Shown here piece by piece: positions 1-8,567 of a stretch of 10,618 bases of DNA. The notes under the pieces are model-generated. The model did not search any database and was not told where the DNA came from. It saw only the letters and a program-made list of their open reading frames with translations. Numbering within the stretch: the stretch's first letter is position 1; each line of letters starts with the position of its first letter. The DNA is from Balneolaceae bacterium (GTDB lineage: Bacteria > Bacteroidota > Rhodothermia > Balneolales > Balneolaceae). A program made the translations under genes and the position numbers. The DNA lies in contig PWFZ01000009.1 of assembly GCA_003555185.1 (NCBI GenBank), positions 1-10,618 of the forward strand. The letters are read 5' to 3'.

Positions 1-1
1 A

Positions 2-535
<534 letters not shown>

Positions 536-659
536 CATTAGGATTTTTATATACGATATCATCTTATTGACTTTCACCAAGTGTGAATGTATTATCTAAT
601 AAGTTAATCGCATTAAACACCCTTCTTATAGAGCAAAAAGTTACAGTTTCGATTAGTCT

Positions 660-724
660 AAAAGAACTTATGAGCTATTAAAACGGCAGAGTGAAACTTA
701 TATCTACTCTATATGAGTTCTTTT
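660..724. repeat. Nested inverted repeat in intergenic region, possible terminator or regulatory structure
   Basis: A perfect 9-base outer arm AAAAGAACT (660-668) pairs with AGTTCTTTT (716-724). A second perfect 5-base arm AGAGT (688-692) pairs with ACTCT (706-710) inside it, leaving a 13-base loop. The right outer arm runs into a T-rich stretch (720-725). The structure is AT-rich and long-looped, so it would be a weak intrinsic terminator at best. It could terminate the thiolase transcript about 125-190 bases after its stop, act as an operator, or be a chance arrangement in AT-rich DNA. Confidence 0.35.
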
Positions 725-798
725 TAATATCATATTCGATTCAAATTATTCTGTAATTTTTTGTTACAATCATATGCAGCCAAGTAAACCTAGCTTAT

Positions 799-829
799 TT
801 GACCGCTTTTAAATCTATATTTTTATAAA
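799..829 (+). promoter_or_regulatory. Candidate promoter for the porV-led operon
   Basis: TTGACC (799-804) resembles a -35 box and also carries the TTTG core (798-801) favoured by Bacteroidota. It is followed at 17-19 bases by overlapping TTTATA/TATAAA (822-829), and TATTTTTA (818-825) is close to the Bacteroidota -7 pattern TAnnTTTG. Transcription would start close to 835, leaving a very short leader before the ATG at 841. AT-rich DNA produces such matches easily, so this is only a candidate. There is no Shine-Dalgarno sequence, as is usual in this phylum. Confidence 0.28.
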
Positions 830-840
830 CTGCTATTACC

Positions 841-1977
841 ATGAGAAAATTAGCTTTATCTGTGACAGCTTTATTTTTACTGGCTGGAGCTTTTCAACAA
901 GTAAACGCCCAAGTTGGTGTAACAGCTGTACCATTCTTGCAAATAGAACCAGATTCAAGAGGCGCCGGAATGGGAAACACAGGGGTTGCGCTCGCGAATA
1001 ACGCTTCTGCTATATTTTGGAACCCGGCGGGTTTAGCATTTCAGAATCAAAACCAAATTAGTATTACGCATGCAAACTGGCTGCCAGCATTTAATGCAGA
1101 CCTTTTTTATGACAATCTTGTCGGAACTTATTATATAGACGGAATTGGTACTATCGGAGGGCATATCACCTTCCTAAACTTAGGTGAACAAGTTCGAACT
1201 GACGAAACCGGCCTCGAACTCGGGCGATTCAACAGTTTTGAGCTTGCTGGTGGACTTTCTTATGGTTTTGAAATAAATAGAAATCTTGCAGTGGGTACCG
1301 GCCTTCGATTTATTTATAGCTCATTAGCTGATGGTGAAGTCGGCGGGCAAAAAATCAATCCCGGTTCAAGTATAGGTTTAGATTTAGCCACTTTGTACAA
1401 AACCGACCCATTCATGATCGGTGATAGAAATGCTAGCTTTAACGCAGGTTTAAACCTGTCAAATATTGGCCCAAGCATTCAATACACAGATAATCCACAA
1501 AAAGATCCTCTTCCTACAGTACTAAGAATTGGCTCCGCATTTACTGTTGATTTAGATTCAGATGGGTTAAATACCCTTACCATTGCGAATGACATTTCAA
1601 AAGTGATGGCAAGAAACGAACGAATTTCCGGTCAGGATGGAGACCCTGACACATATGAAACCATGGGATCATTTGAAGCACTTTTCAAATCGTGGGGTTC
1701 TTTTGAGCGCTTTAACGGCTCCGAAACGGTATCTTTAAGTCTCATTGATCAGCTTATGTTCGGTACAGGGCTTGAATATTGGTACAATAATCAATTTGCA
1801 CTGCGTACAGGATATTATCACGAACACGAAGAAAATGGTAATCGTAAATTTATTACACTTGGAGCAGGATTACGATACAATATAGTGGGTGTCGATTTTA
1901 GCTACCTTTACACTCTCGAAGAAGATCATCCTCTTGCAAATACAATCAGATTAAGCTTGCTGCTGACATTTAACTAA
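841..1977 (+). CDS. porV: PorV-like outer-membrane beta-barrel (T9SS-associated PorV/PorQ family)
   Basis: This 378-residue protein starts with a clear signal peptide (residues 1-23, cleavage at VNA|Q). The mature N-terminus, AVPFLQIEPDSRGAGMG then NTGVA and FWNPAG (N61-G64), is the hallmark opening of the PorV/LptO branch of the FadL-like barrel superfamily. The rest alternates short polar and hydrophobic strands as in a 14-strand barrel and ends in LSLLLTFN. In the known T9SS, PorV is an outer-membrane shuttle that binds the C-terminal sorting domain of substrates leaving the translocon and hands them to the attachment complex. The length is normal for the family. The next gene, 13 bases downstream, encodes a protein with exactly such a sorting domain. 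Genomes of this group can carry several PorV-like paralogues, so a substrate-dedicated copy rather than the core PorV is possible. The ATG at 841 is chosen because it gives the intact signal peptide. Confidence 0.85.
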   Translation: MRKLALSVTALFLLAGAFQQVNAQVGVTAVPFLQIEPDSRGAGMGNTGVALANNASAIFWNPAGLAFQNQNQISITHANWLPAFNADLFYDNLVGTYYIDGIGTIGGHITFLNLGEQVRTDETGLELGRFNSFELAGGLSYGFEINRNLAVGTGLRFIYSSLADGEVGGQKINPGSSIGLDLATLYKTDPFMIGDRNASFNAGLNLSNIGPSIQYTDNPQKDPLPTVLRIGSAFTVDLDSDGLNTLTIANDISKVMARNERISGQDGDPDTYETMGSFEALFKSWGSFERFNGSETVSLSLIDQLMFGTGLEYWYNNQFALRTGYYHEHEENGNRKFITLGAGLRYNIVGVDFSYLYTLEEDHPLANTIRLSLLLTFN

Positions 1978-1990
1978 GTTAGCAGTACTT

Positions 1991-4900
1991 ATGGTGCATA
2001 AAAAAAAATCTCTGAGCAACGATCTATTTTTTATAGCGTTGCTCTTTTTTTTGTCTGTAAATCAGATAACCGTTTATGCCATTTCAACTGCTGAGCTTTC
2101 ACAGTCCTTCCCCTATAATACATCAAGCCTTTCTGATGATAACTTTAGTGGCACTTTACATATAGTGGCTATCATGGTTGAGTTTCAGGAAGACTCCAAC
2201 CCTTTTACATCAGGTGACGGCACTTTTCGATCCGGCAGTATACCTTACCTGGTAAACCCCGGGACAAATATTGATCCACTCCCACACAATCAGAGTTACT
2301 TTGAGGCCCATCTGGAGTTTGCTAAAAATTATTTTGCCAGGATGTCCAAAAGAAATCTCGATATTCAGTACACGGTTCTAAATAAAGTTTACACCCTCCC
2401 GGAAAAAATGGAATTCTATTCTCCCATAGGGGAAGATCCATCATCGGAACCTTTAGCTGTACTTGCCCATGATGCATGGAATAAGGTAGCAGAGGATGGC
2501 GAACTTCAGCTTGACTCCCAGCCCGATGAACGTACCGCATTCGTACTATTTCATGCAGGAGTTGGACGGGATATAGAATTAACCGGCACAATACTCGACA
2601 AAACCCCACAGGATATTCCATCTGCATATTTAAGCATGGATGCTTTTTCAAGATTATTTAATGATCCCTCTTTCAGCGGTTTTCCAATCAACAACGGAAA
2701 TACTCTTGTTCAGAATACTCTGATTTTGCCACGAACACTGTCCCGGTCCGGAGAGGACTTTTCAGGAGAACGATTCGTACTACCCCTTTCAATTAATGGA
2801 ATGGTAACGGCACAAATAGCCAGTCACCTCGGTCTACCCGATTTATTTAATACAAAGACAGGAGAATCCGGGATTGGGCGATTTGGGCTTAAAGATGGTG
2901 CAGGCATTTTTTCCTACAATGGACTTTTTCCGCCGGAGTTGTCAGCCTGGGAAAAAATTTATGCCGGATGGGAAGAACCTTTTGAAGTGAACTATCAAAC
3001 CGAACAAACTTTCGAATTACCGGCGGTTTCATTAGGTGAAAATCAAAGCATAGCAAAAGTCCCGATTTCAAACAGTGAATATTTTTTAATTGAAAATCGC
3101 CACCGGGATGTGAATGATACAGGGGTAACACTCACAATTCAGCGAGCGGATGGCTCAATAATAAACCAGACTTTTTCGAACTCCGATACATCTTTTGTGT
3201 TTCAGCAATCCGGTTTTGCTGATCAACTGGAACCGGGAGTCGTTATTGATGTCGACAATTTTGATTTTGCCCTTCCCGGCGGACCCTCTGATGTTTTAGA
3301 TTCATCAACAGAATCCGACGGCAGCAGAATGCTAAACGGGGGAATCCTGATCTGGCATATTGATGAAGGCGTAATCCGAAATCAGTTATCCGATAGGAAT
3401 GGAATTAATGACAACCCCAATCGCAGAGGAGTCGAATTAAAGGAAGCTGATGGTGCGCAGGACATCGGGAGGCCCACAAGTATTGGGTTCTTTCAAAATG
3501 AGATAAACGGCTCTCCATTCGATTTTTGGTGGAGCGGCAATGATGCTTCCGTAATTACAACCGGTGGAGCCATCACCCTCTATGAAAATCGTTTTGCCCC
3601 TGATACTACCCCGAACAATTCAAGCCATACCGGAGCCCCCTCCTTTTTTGAGATGTTCAATTTCTCTGATAATCTTCCCGTCGCCTCATTTAGCATTAAG
3701 CCGGCAGCTCCAAACTCAGAACTATATGAGCTCGTAGATCAAAAATCGGACCTTGCTCCACTATTTTTCACTCCTGACAATGATCTTTACTGGAAACATT
3801 ATCCGCTGGGAATCACACCGTTTAAAAACGAAGAAGATGATTTTGCTTTAATTCCTTCTCAAAATGGCGTGAACGTTTACAATTTATCATCGGGCGAATT
3901 ATTCGAAATAGAGACTCAGACAGAAAGTATTCAGCAGCCATTTGTTGATGAAGAACTTGGAATATTTTCTGTTGCAGCAAATCCACTCATTACGGAAAAT
4001 AATATGTCCGTCACTATTTACGAATGGCTTGATGACCAACCCACAGAACTATGGCAATTTACGGCACCTTCTAATCGTGGATTTATCAGTTCCCCACAAC
4101 AAGACAGGCTTCAGTTCGATTTTACCGCTGGCCTAGCGCAGATTACAAGCCGGGAAATTGATGACTCATTTTACCCATCAAACCGACAATATTCGTCACA
4201 AATTAACGGCTATCAATCATTTATTGAGGAAGATGGACTGCTAACCAGAATTACACCCGTCTCAACCTTCACATTAACCATAAATAGTACTGACAACCGT
4301 TCAAGAATTCATACAGGACTGATTGAACGAACAAATAATCACTACTCTACCTACCTTTTGTTAAGGGACAGGTTGCTTTTGTTTGATGAGGATAATCAAT
4401 TAGAACTATTTCGATCCACAGAAATAGATTGGCCTGCCTTCGCAGATTTCACCAATGATGGAGAGCTCGATATTTTGTTAGTTGACAGGAGCGAAAATAC
4501 TCTTGTCGCGAGAAATCTTAATGGTGCTGTGCTAAACAATTTCCCTATCACTCCTCCCCATGACGTCCGTTTTATTGGAACCCCATTGATTTCTGACATC
4601 ACCGGTGATGGATACTCTGATCTATTGATCACAGGCCAGGACCCGTTTTCTATTAACATCTATGGGTATAATCATCGTGGAGAACTCATTGAGGGTTTTC
4701 CACTTACCGCAGGTGGAATAGAGAATCAATCTGATCAACCTGTGCACCCCGCAATTATAGGCGATAAGTTAATCGCTGTAAGTCACACCGGAGATCTTAA
4801 AGTCTGGAGATTCCATAACATGCAAAATACATTATGGTCCTCCCGCTATGGAACCGGGAATAATAAAGTTACGGGGAGAAAATCCGACGGTGACATCGTT

Positions 4901-5194
4901 AGCAGAGATTTTGGTATTTTAAATTCTGATGAAACGTATAACTGGCCAAATCCTGCACGGGATGAAACCACGCTACGATTTCAGACTTCGGAACCTGGAG
5001 AAATTCAGATAAAAATTACAACGCTCAGTGGACGTTTGATTTATGATAATACGATAGAAAGCCGGGGAGTTGCCCCTGAGGAGATTCAAATCGACACATC
5101 CAGATGGGGTAGCGGTGGTTACCTTGCAATTGTAACTGCACGGGTGAATGGGAAAACAGAACGTAAACTGGTAAAAATAGCTGTGGCCCGATAA
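1991..5194 (+). CDS. Secreted M6-peptidase-like protein with degenerate zinc motif, Ca-binding repeats and T9SS sorting domain
   Basis: This is a 1067-residue surface or secreted protein. It has a signal peptide (about 1-30, KKK then a Leu/Phe-rich core, ending VYA). An M6 (immune inhibitor A-like) region spans about 55-560 and keeps the family landmarks: LHIVAIMVEF near 56, VLFHAGVG near 186, GLPD (281-284), ENRHR from 368, GGILIWHIDE (ending at 459) and EADG (485-488). The zinc signature that should precede GLPD as HExxH instead reads AQIAS (274-278), so proteolytic activity is not expected. Two Asp-rich FG-GAP/VCBS-type calcium loops follow (D819-D827 and D869-D877) in a probable beta-propeller. 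The last 85 residues (Y983-R1067, beginning YNWPNPARDETTLRF) are a type A T9SS C-terminal sorting domain. There are no cysteines. It sits 13 bases after the porV-like gene. The family and sorting-domain calls are firm; the biological role is unknown, possibly binding or adhesion. Confidence 0.85.
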   Translation: MVHKKKSLSNDLFFIALLFFLSVNQITVYAISTAELSQSFPYNTSSLSDDNFSGTLHIVAIMVEFQEDSNPFTSGDGTFRSGSIPYLVNPGTNIDPLPHNQSYFEAHLEFAKNYFARMSKRNLDIQYTVLNKVYTLPEKMEFYSPIGEDPSSEPLAVLAHDAWNKVAEDGELQLDSQPDERTAFVLFHAGVGRDIELTGTILDKTPQDIPSAYLSMDAFSRLFNDPSFSGFPINNGNTLVQNTLILPRTLSRSGEDFSGERFVLPLSINGMVTAQIASHLGLPDLFNTKTGESGIGRFGLKDGAGIFSYNGLFPPELSAWEKIYAGWEEPFEVNYQTEQTFELPAVSLGENQSIAKVPISNSEYFLIENRHRDVNDTGVTLTIQRADGSIINQTFSNSDTSFVFQQSGFADQLEPGVVIDVDNFDFALPGGPSDVLDSSTESDGSRMLNGGILIWHIDEGVIRNQLSDRNGINDNPNRRGVELKEADGAQDIGRPTSIGFFQNEINGSPFDFWWSGNDASVITTGGAITLYENRFAPDTTPNNSSHTGAPSFFEMFNFSDNLPVASFSIKPAAPNSELYELVDQKSDLAPLFFTPDNDLYWKHYPLGITPFKNEEDDFALIPSQNGVNVYNLSSGELFEIETQTESIQQPFVDEELGIFSVAANPLITENNMSVTIYEWLDDQPTELWQFTAPSNRGFISSPQQDRLQFDFTAGLAQITSREIDDSFYPSNRQYSSQINGYQSFIEEDGLLTRITPVSTFTLTINSTDNRSRIHTGLIERTNNHYSTYLLLRDRLLLFDEDNQLELFRSTEIDWPAFADFTNDGELDILLVDRSENTLVARNLNGAVLNNFPITPPHDVRFIGTPLISDITGDGYSDLLITGQDPFSINIYGYNHRGELIEGFPLTAGGIENQSDQPVHPAIIGDKLIAVSHTGDLKVWRFHNMQNTLWSSRYGTGNNKVTGRKSDGDIVSRDFGILNSDETYNWPNPARDETTLRFQTSEPGEIQIKITTLSGRLIYDNTIESRGVAPEEIQIDTSRWGSGGYLAIVTARVNGKTERKLVKIAVAR
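2000..2052 (+). terminator. Intrinsic-terminator-like hairpin inside the signal-peptide codons of the next gene (possible attenuator)
   Basis: GAGCAACG (2014-2021) pairs perfectly with CGTTGCTC (2037-2044). An inner stem CTAT (2024-2027)/ATAG (2033-2036) closes a 5-base T loop, with a 2-base bulge (2022-2023). Eight uninterrupted Ts (2045-2052) follow at once. A run of nine As (2000-2008) precedes it, separated from the stem by five bases, so weak function on the other strand is conceivable. It lies 37 bases after the porV stop, where a porV terminator would be expected, yet it overlaps codons 8-21 of the following gene. Stem and T-run are seen directly; terminator or attenuator function is inferred. 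Confidence 0.6.
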
Positions 5195-5195
5195 T

Positions 5196-8100
5196 TTGAC
5201 TCATCGTAAACATATCATTCGAATATTTACTCTCACTCTGCTTTTTTTGGGAATAGGTGCCGTATTAATACAGGCTCAGGTAAGTCCACAGTTTTATGAA
5301 TATCCACACAATCACCTACCCTGGTATACGATAGAAAGCGAACATTTCTATATTCACTATCAGGAGGGAAGTGACAGGACGGCTCAGGCTGCATCAAAAA
5401 TTGCAGAGGAAATTTATGAACCGATTACCTCTCTTTATGGATATAACCCGGATAAAAAAGTAAGCATTGTACTTCGCGACCGTGAAGATTATTCCAACGG
5501 TGCTGCGTATTTTTTTGATAACAAAATTGAGATCTGGGTTCCGGCACTGGACACGCCGCTACGGGGAACTCACAGATGGATGAGGAACGTGATTACTCAC
5601 GAGTTCACCCATATCGTGCAGCTACGGAGTTCAATGAAAAGAACCCGAGCGATACCTGCCATTTATTTTCAGTGGCTCTCCTACGAAGATGTGCGACGTC
5701 CCGATGTGCTGTACGGATTTCCGAACGGGATTATCACCCTGCCCTTTGCTACGGTTAGTGTTCCGGCATGGTTTGCAGAGGGAACGGCTCAGTATCAGCG
5801 GTCCGGGCTCGAATATGATTATTGGGACAGCCACAGGGATATGCTCCTCCGCACACGAATGCTAAACAATACCCACCTCGATTTTGTGGATATGGGAATA
5901 TTCACATCCAAAACGAGTCTTGAACGTGAGACGATCTATAATCAGGGGTTTTCGTTTGTAATTTATTTGGTGGATCGATTTGGCGAAAAGGTTATTTCTG
6001 ATATTTCACACTATGCGGCTAACAGCGGTAGATCCAATTTTTCTAACGTCATTAAGCACGCAACCGGAATTAGCGGCGAAGAACTTTTTGATGATTGGGT
6101 TCAGGATCGAAAGGAATTTTATCGAAATCAGGTTTCTGAATTAGACGTTTTGCTCACCAAAATTATAGAGGGCGACGGATTTTTCAATTTCCATCCACAG
6201 TTTAGCCCCGACTCATCCTGGTTTGCATACCTGACCAACCACGGGCGTGATGACAGCAGAACTTCCCTCCTGCTGAAAAATGGCGGGCAGAAAATTGAAA
6301 TCGATCCACTTGGAGGCCGAGATATTATGGATGGTGAACAACTCTATAATCTGAATCATGGGATGAGTTCAAATGCAGGCTTGGATCTGATCAGCACACG
6401 ATTTTCATTTTCTCCTGACAATAAGTTCCTCGCATACAGCAAGGCCGATAAAAACAGGTACGGCGAAACGTATCAGGATATTTACACATTCGATTTAGAT
6501 GAGAAAAATCGTTCGCGGATTACATTCTCAGAGCGGATACAAGAGCCGGCATGGCACCCGTCAGATTCCAAAGTTGCAGCGGTACAACAGATCGCGGGAA
6601 CTCAAAATATAGTGCTGGTTGATATTGAGTCGGGCGATGTTACTTCCCTAACCCATTTCTCATCCGGGGAAACAGTCTTTACACCCGTTTGGCATCCAGA
6701 TGAAAAAACCATTTACTTTGCAACAGCAGATCTGGGAACGAGGAATATCTTTAGCTTCAATATCGAATCCGGACAAATAACACCGCTGTTCGAAGATCGC
6801 CTGATTGATTATCGCGATCCGTGGATTGATTTATCCGGTGATTATCTCTACTACTCCACCGATTCGAATGGCATTTTCAATATCTATCGTTATCATTTTC
6901 GATCCAATCAAAACGAAAAACTGACAAGCGTAATTGGCGGAGCATTCATGCCTTTTGTGCATGATGATCATCTTTACTTTTCAGAGTTTAAACATGATGG
7001 GTATAAGATTGTGCGAAGCGACATCGAACCGATAATAAAAGAGGAAGAGATGATCGACATGCCTATGCCATTTGAAGTTTACTCTTCAGCCCCGGCTGCC
7101 CTGGATACCATTCAAATACTGAATCAGAGCAGTGATTCTGATATTGGAGAACTACCCGTTGATAAAAATTCCTATACCGATGCACCTTTAGAGTTTGAAA
7201 TTAAAACCGAATTCGGATCCGATAAAAGAACATGGCAGCCCTATCGTGAAACCACAACCGGACTCTCAGTCTTTCCAATCATCCGGTTTGATAACTACAC
7301 AAAATTAAATGGAAGTAATTCTCAACTTTTAAAGCGCGGTAATTTTGGTTCTTTGGGTGAAAATTTATGGCGGGATTTGAAAGTGGGGGCATACCTTTCC
7401 ACCAGAGATGTAACTGAACGCTTTTCCATTTTTGCCGGTGGGCTAATCGGATTTGGGTCCACTCCCTCCGATGGATTTACCGATTTCATCTCCCCTACCC
7501 GTCTAAATAACCTCGACAGAGATCTCTTTTTCATTGCGGAATATCGCGGACTACCATTTATTAAACGTAGTTGGTCACCAACGATAAGTGTTGAATTTTA
7601 TAACCTTAAAAGAAACGTGAGGAATGGCATTAGTATTGAAGAGTTTCCATGCACTTCGTGCCTTCCGGAATCCACATCCATTGATATTCGGTACAATATC
7701 TGGGAAGCGAATCTCTTTTTAAGAAGTAAACTCAATCGGTGGAGTTTGTTTGAGCTGGGCGCCTCATATTCACCATACAATGTGGCAACAGATGGCTTTT
7801 TCTCGAGAGAACTGAATCAATTTATTCCGGGATCAACGTCGGAATATTTTCGGGGAAGTACATATTCAGCAGCGTACTACGCAGAACTAACTCAGCCCTC
7901 GCGCCATAATGATATTGCACCCATTGGACTGAAAGGATTGTTTCGTTACAAATTTCAGCCAAGTAATTTGCTTCAGGAATTTGAGGTTAGCGACGGTATT
8001 TTATCACCGGTATACGAGAGTGTAAAAAATCATTCTCTGGAGCTTAGATCCCGAGCAGGATTCAGATTGGGTGAAAATAGTACCGGAATGATAACTGCCC

Positions 8101-8567
8101 GTGGTTTTTCCTATTTAAACAACCCGGAAAACTTTTTCTACCTCGATTATATTGGCGGACTAACCGGTTTACGATCTTATCCTTTTTTTGCAGTTGGTGG
8201 TCAACGGACAGGATTTATCCGAACATCCTTTCTTACGCCGTTGTATCAAAACATCAACAAACAGGCGGGGCCTTATACGATTGATAAAATCTTTGCCCAT
8301 CTGTTTTTTGAAACAGGTAATGGATGGGGTGGCCCACTCGAAATTGGAAATCAGTTGAAATCCGGTTTAGGAGCTGAATTGCGGCTCGCACTAAATAGTC
8401 ATTATCTGTTTCCACTTAAATTTTTCGTTAATGGCACATATGGATTAAACAGTTTTAACGTAACATTTCCCGATCAGTTTGTGACCGGAACCGATGATAA
8501 CAGGATAACATACGGAAAAGAGTTTCTGCTCTATTTCGGACTAACCTTCGACTTCGATCTGATATGA
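5196..8567 (+). CDS. Outer-membrane fusion: MA-type zinc peptidase, PD40/TolB-like propeller and Omp85-like barrel
   Basis: This is a 1123-residue protein. It has a signal peptide (1-28, ending IQA|Q), then a gluzincin-type peptidase domain (about 30-310) with HEFTH at 135-139 and the downstream glutamate in WFAEGTAQY (E195), which fits the peptidase MA pattern with all zinc ligands intact. PD40/TolB-like propeller blades follow (about 330-600: FSPDSSWFAY, FSPDNKFLAYSK, PAWHPSDSKVAAV, PVWHPDEKTIYFAT). A polar, acidic linker (about 620-690) leads into a beta-barrel (about 700-1123) ending like Omp85/D15 proteins: LRSYPFFAVGGQR (992-1004), FFETGNGW (1037-1044), SGLGAELRL and terminal FGLTFDFDLI. 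No POTRA domains are seen. By analogy with BamA/TamA the N-terminal domains would be periplasmic. The start is TTG, 1 base after the previous stop; an in-frame stop at 5178-5180 and no Met before residue 128 leave no better choice. The only two cysteines form C819-T-S-C822 in a barrel loop. The substrate is unknown. Confidence 0.82.
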   Translation: MTHRKHIIRIFTLTLLFLGIGAVLIQAQVSPQFYEYPHNHLPWYTIESEHFYIHYQEGSDRTAQAASKIAEEIYEPITSLYGYNPDKKVSIVLRDREDYSNGAAYFFDNKIEIWVPALDTPLRGTHRWMRNVITHEFTHIVQLRSSMKRTRAIPAIYFQWLSYEDVRRPDVLYGFPNGIITLPFATVSVPAWFAEGTAQYQRSGLEYDYWDSHRDMLLRTRMLNNTHLDFVDMGIFTSKTSLERETIYNQGFSFVIYLVDRFGEKVISDISHYAANSGRSNFSNVIKHATGISGEELFDDWVQDRKEFYRNQVSELDVLLTKIIEGDGFFNFHPQFSPDSSWFAYLTNHGRDDSRTSLLLKNGGQKIEIDPLGGRDIMDGEQLYNLNHGMSSNAGLDLISTRFSFSPDNKFLAYSKADKNRYGETYQDIYTFDLDEKNRSRITFSERIQEPAWHPSDSKVAAVQQIAGTQNIVLVDIESGDVTSLTHFSSGETVFTPVWHPDEKTIYFATADLGTRNIFSFNIESGQITPLFEDRLIDYRDPWIDLSGDYLYYSTDSNGIFNIYRYHFRSNQNEKLTSVIGGAFMPFVHDDHLYFSEFKHDGYKIVRSDIEPIIKEEEMIDMPMPFEVYSSAPAALDTIQILNQSSDSDIGELPVDKNSYTDAPLEFEIKTEFGSDKRTWQPYRETTTGLSVFPIIRFDNYTKLNGSNSQLLKRGNFGSLGENLWRDLKVGAYLSTRDVTERFSIFAGGLIGFGSTPSDGFTDFISPTRLNNLDRDLFFIAEYRGLPFIKRSWSPTISVEFYNLKRNVRNGISIEEFPCTSCLPESTSIDIRYNIWEANLFLRSKLNRWSLFELGASYSPYNVATDGFFSRELNQFIPGSTSEYFRGSTYSAAYYAELTQPSRHNDIAPIGLKGLFRYKFQPSNLLQEFEVSDGILSPVYESVKNHSLELRSRAGFRLGENSTGMITARGFSYLNNPENFFYLDYIGGLTGLRSYPFFAVGGQRTGFIRTSFLTPLYQNINKQAGPYTIDKIFAHLFFETGNGWGGPLEIGNQLKSGLGAELRLALNSHYLFPLKFFVNGTYGLNSFNVTFPDQFVTGTDDNRITYGKEFLLYFGLTFDFDLI

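Larger units (their letters stand above)
536..840. other. Intergenic region between thiolase and porV-like gene
   Basis: This is the only long gene-free stretch in the window: 305 bases, clearly more AT-rich than the flanking genes, with no convincing ORF and no tRNA or known riboswitch pattern that I can recognise. It holds a nested inverted repeat (660-724) and, near the 3' end, a weak promoter candidate (799-829). The gap probably contains the end of the thiolase transcript and the start of the outer-membrane operon. No classic GC-rich hairpin with a T-run follows the thiolase stop directly. Confidence 0.8.

Noticed and set aside
1972..1982. Inverted repeat TAACT-A-AGTTA at the porV stop.
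   Set aside because: The single-base loop cannot form a hairpin and the arms are only five bases, so it is not a terminator. The strong hairpin at 2014-2044 is the better candidate.
2322..2651. A 109-codon open frame on the - strand inside the M6-like gene.
   Set aside because: Its composition is that of an antisense shadow, with no recognisable domain, and the + strand frame here matches M6 landmarks.
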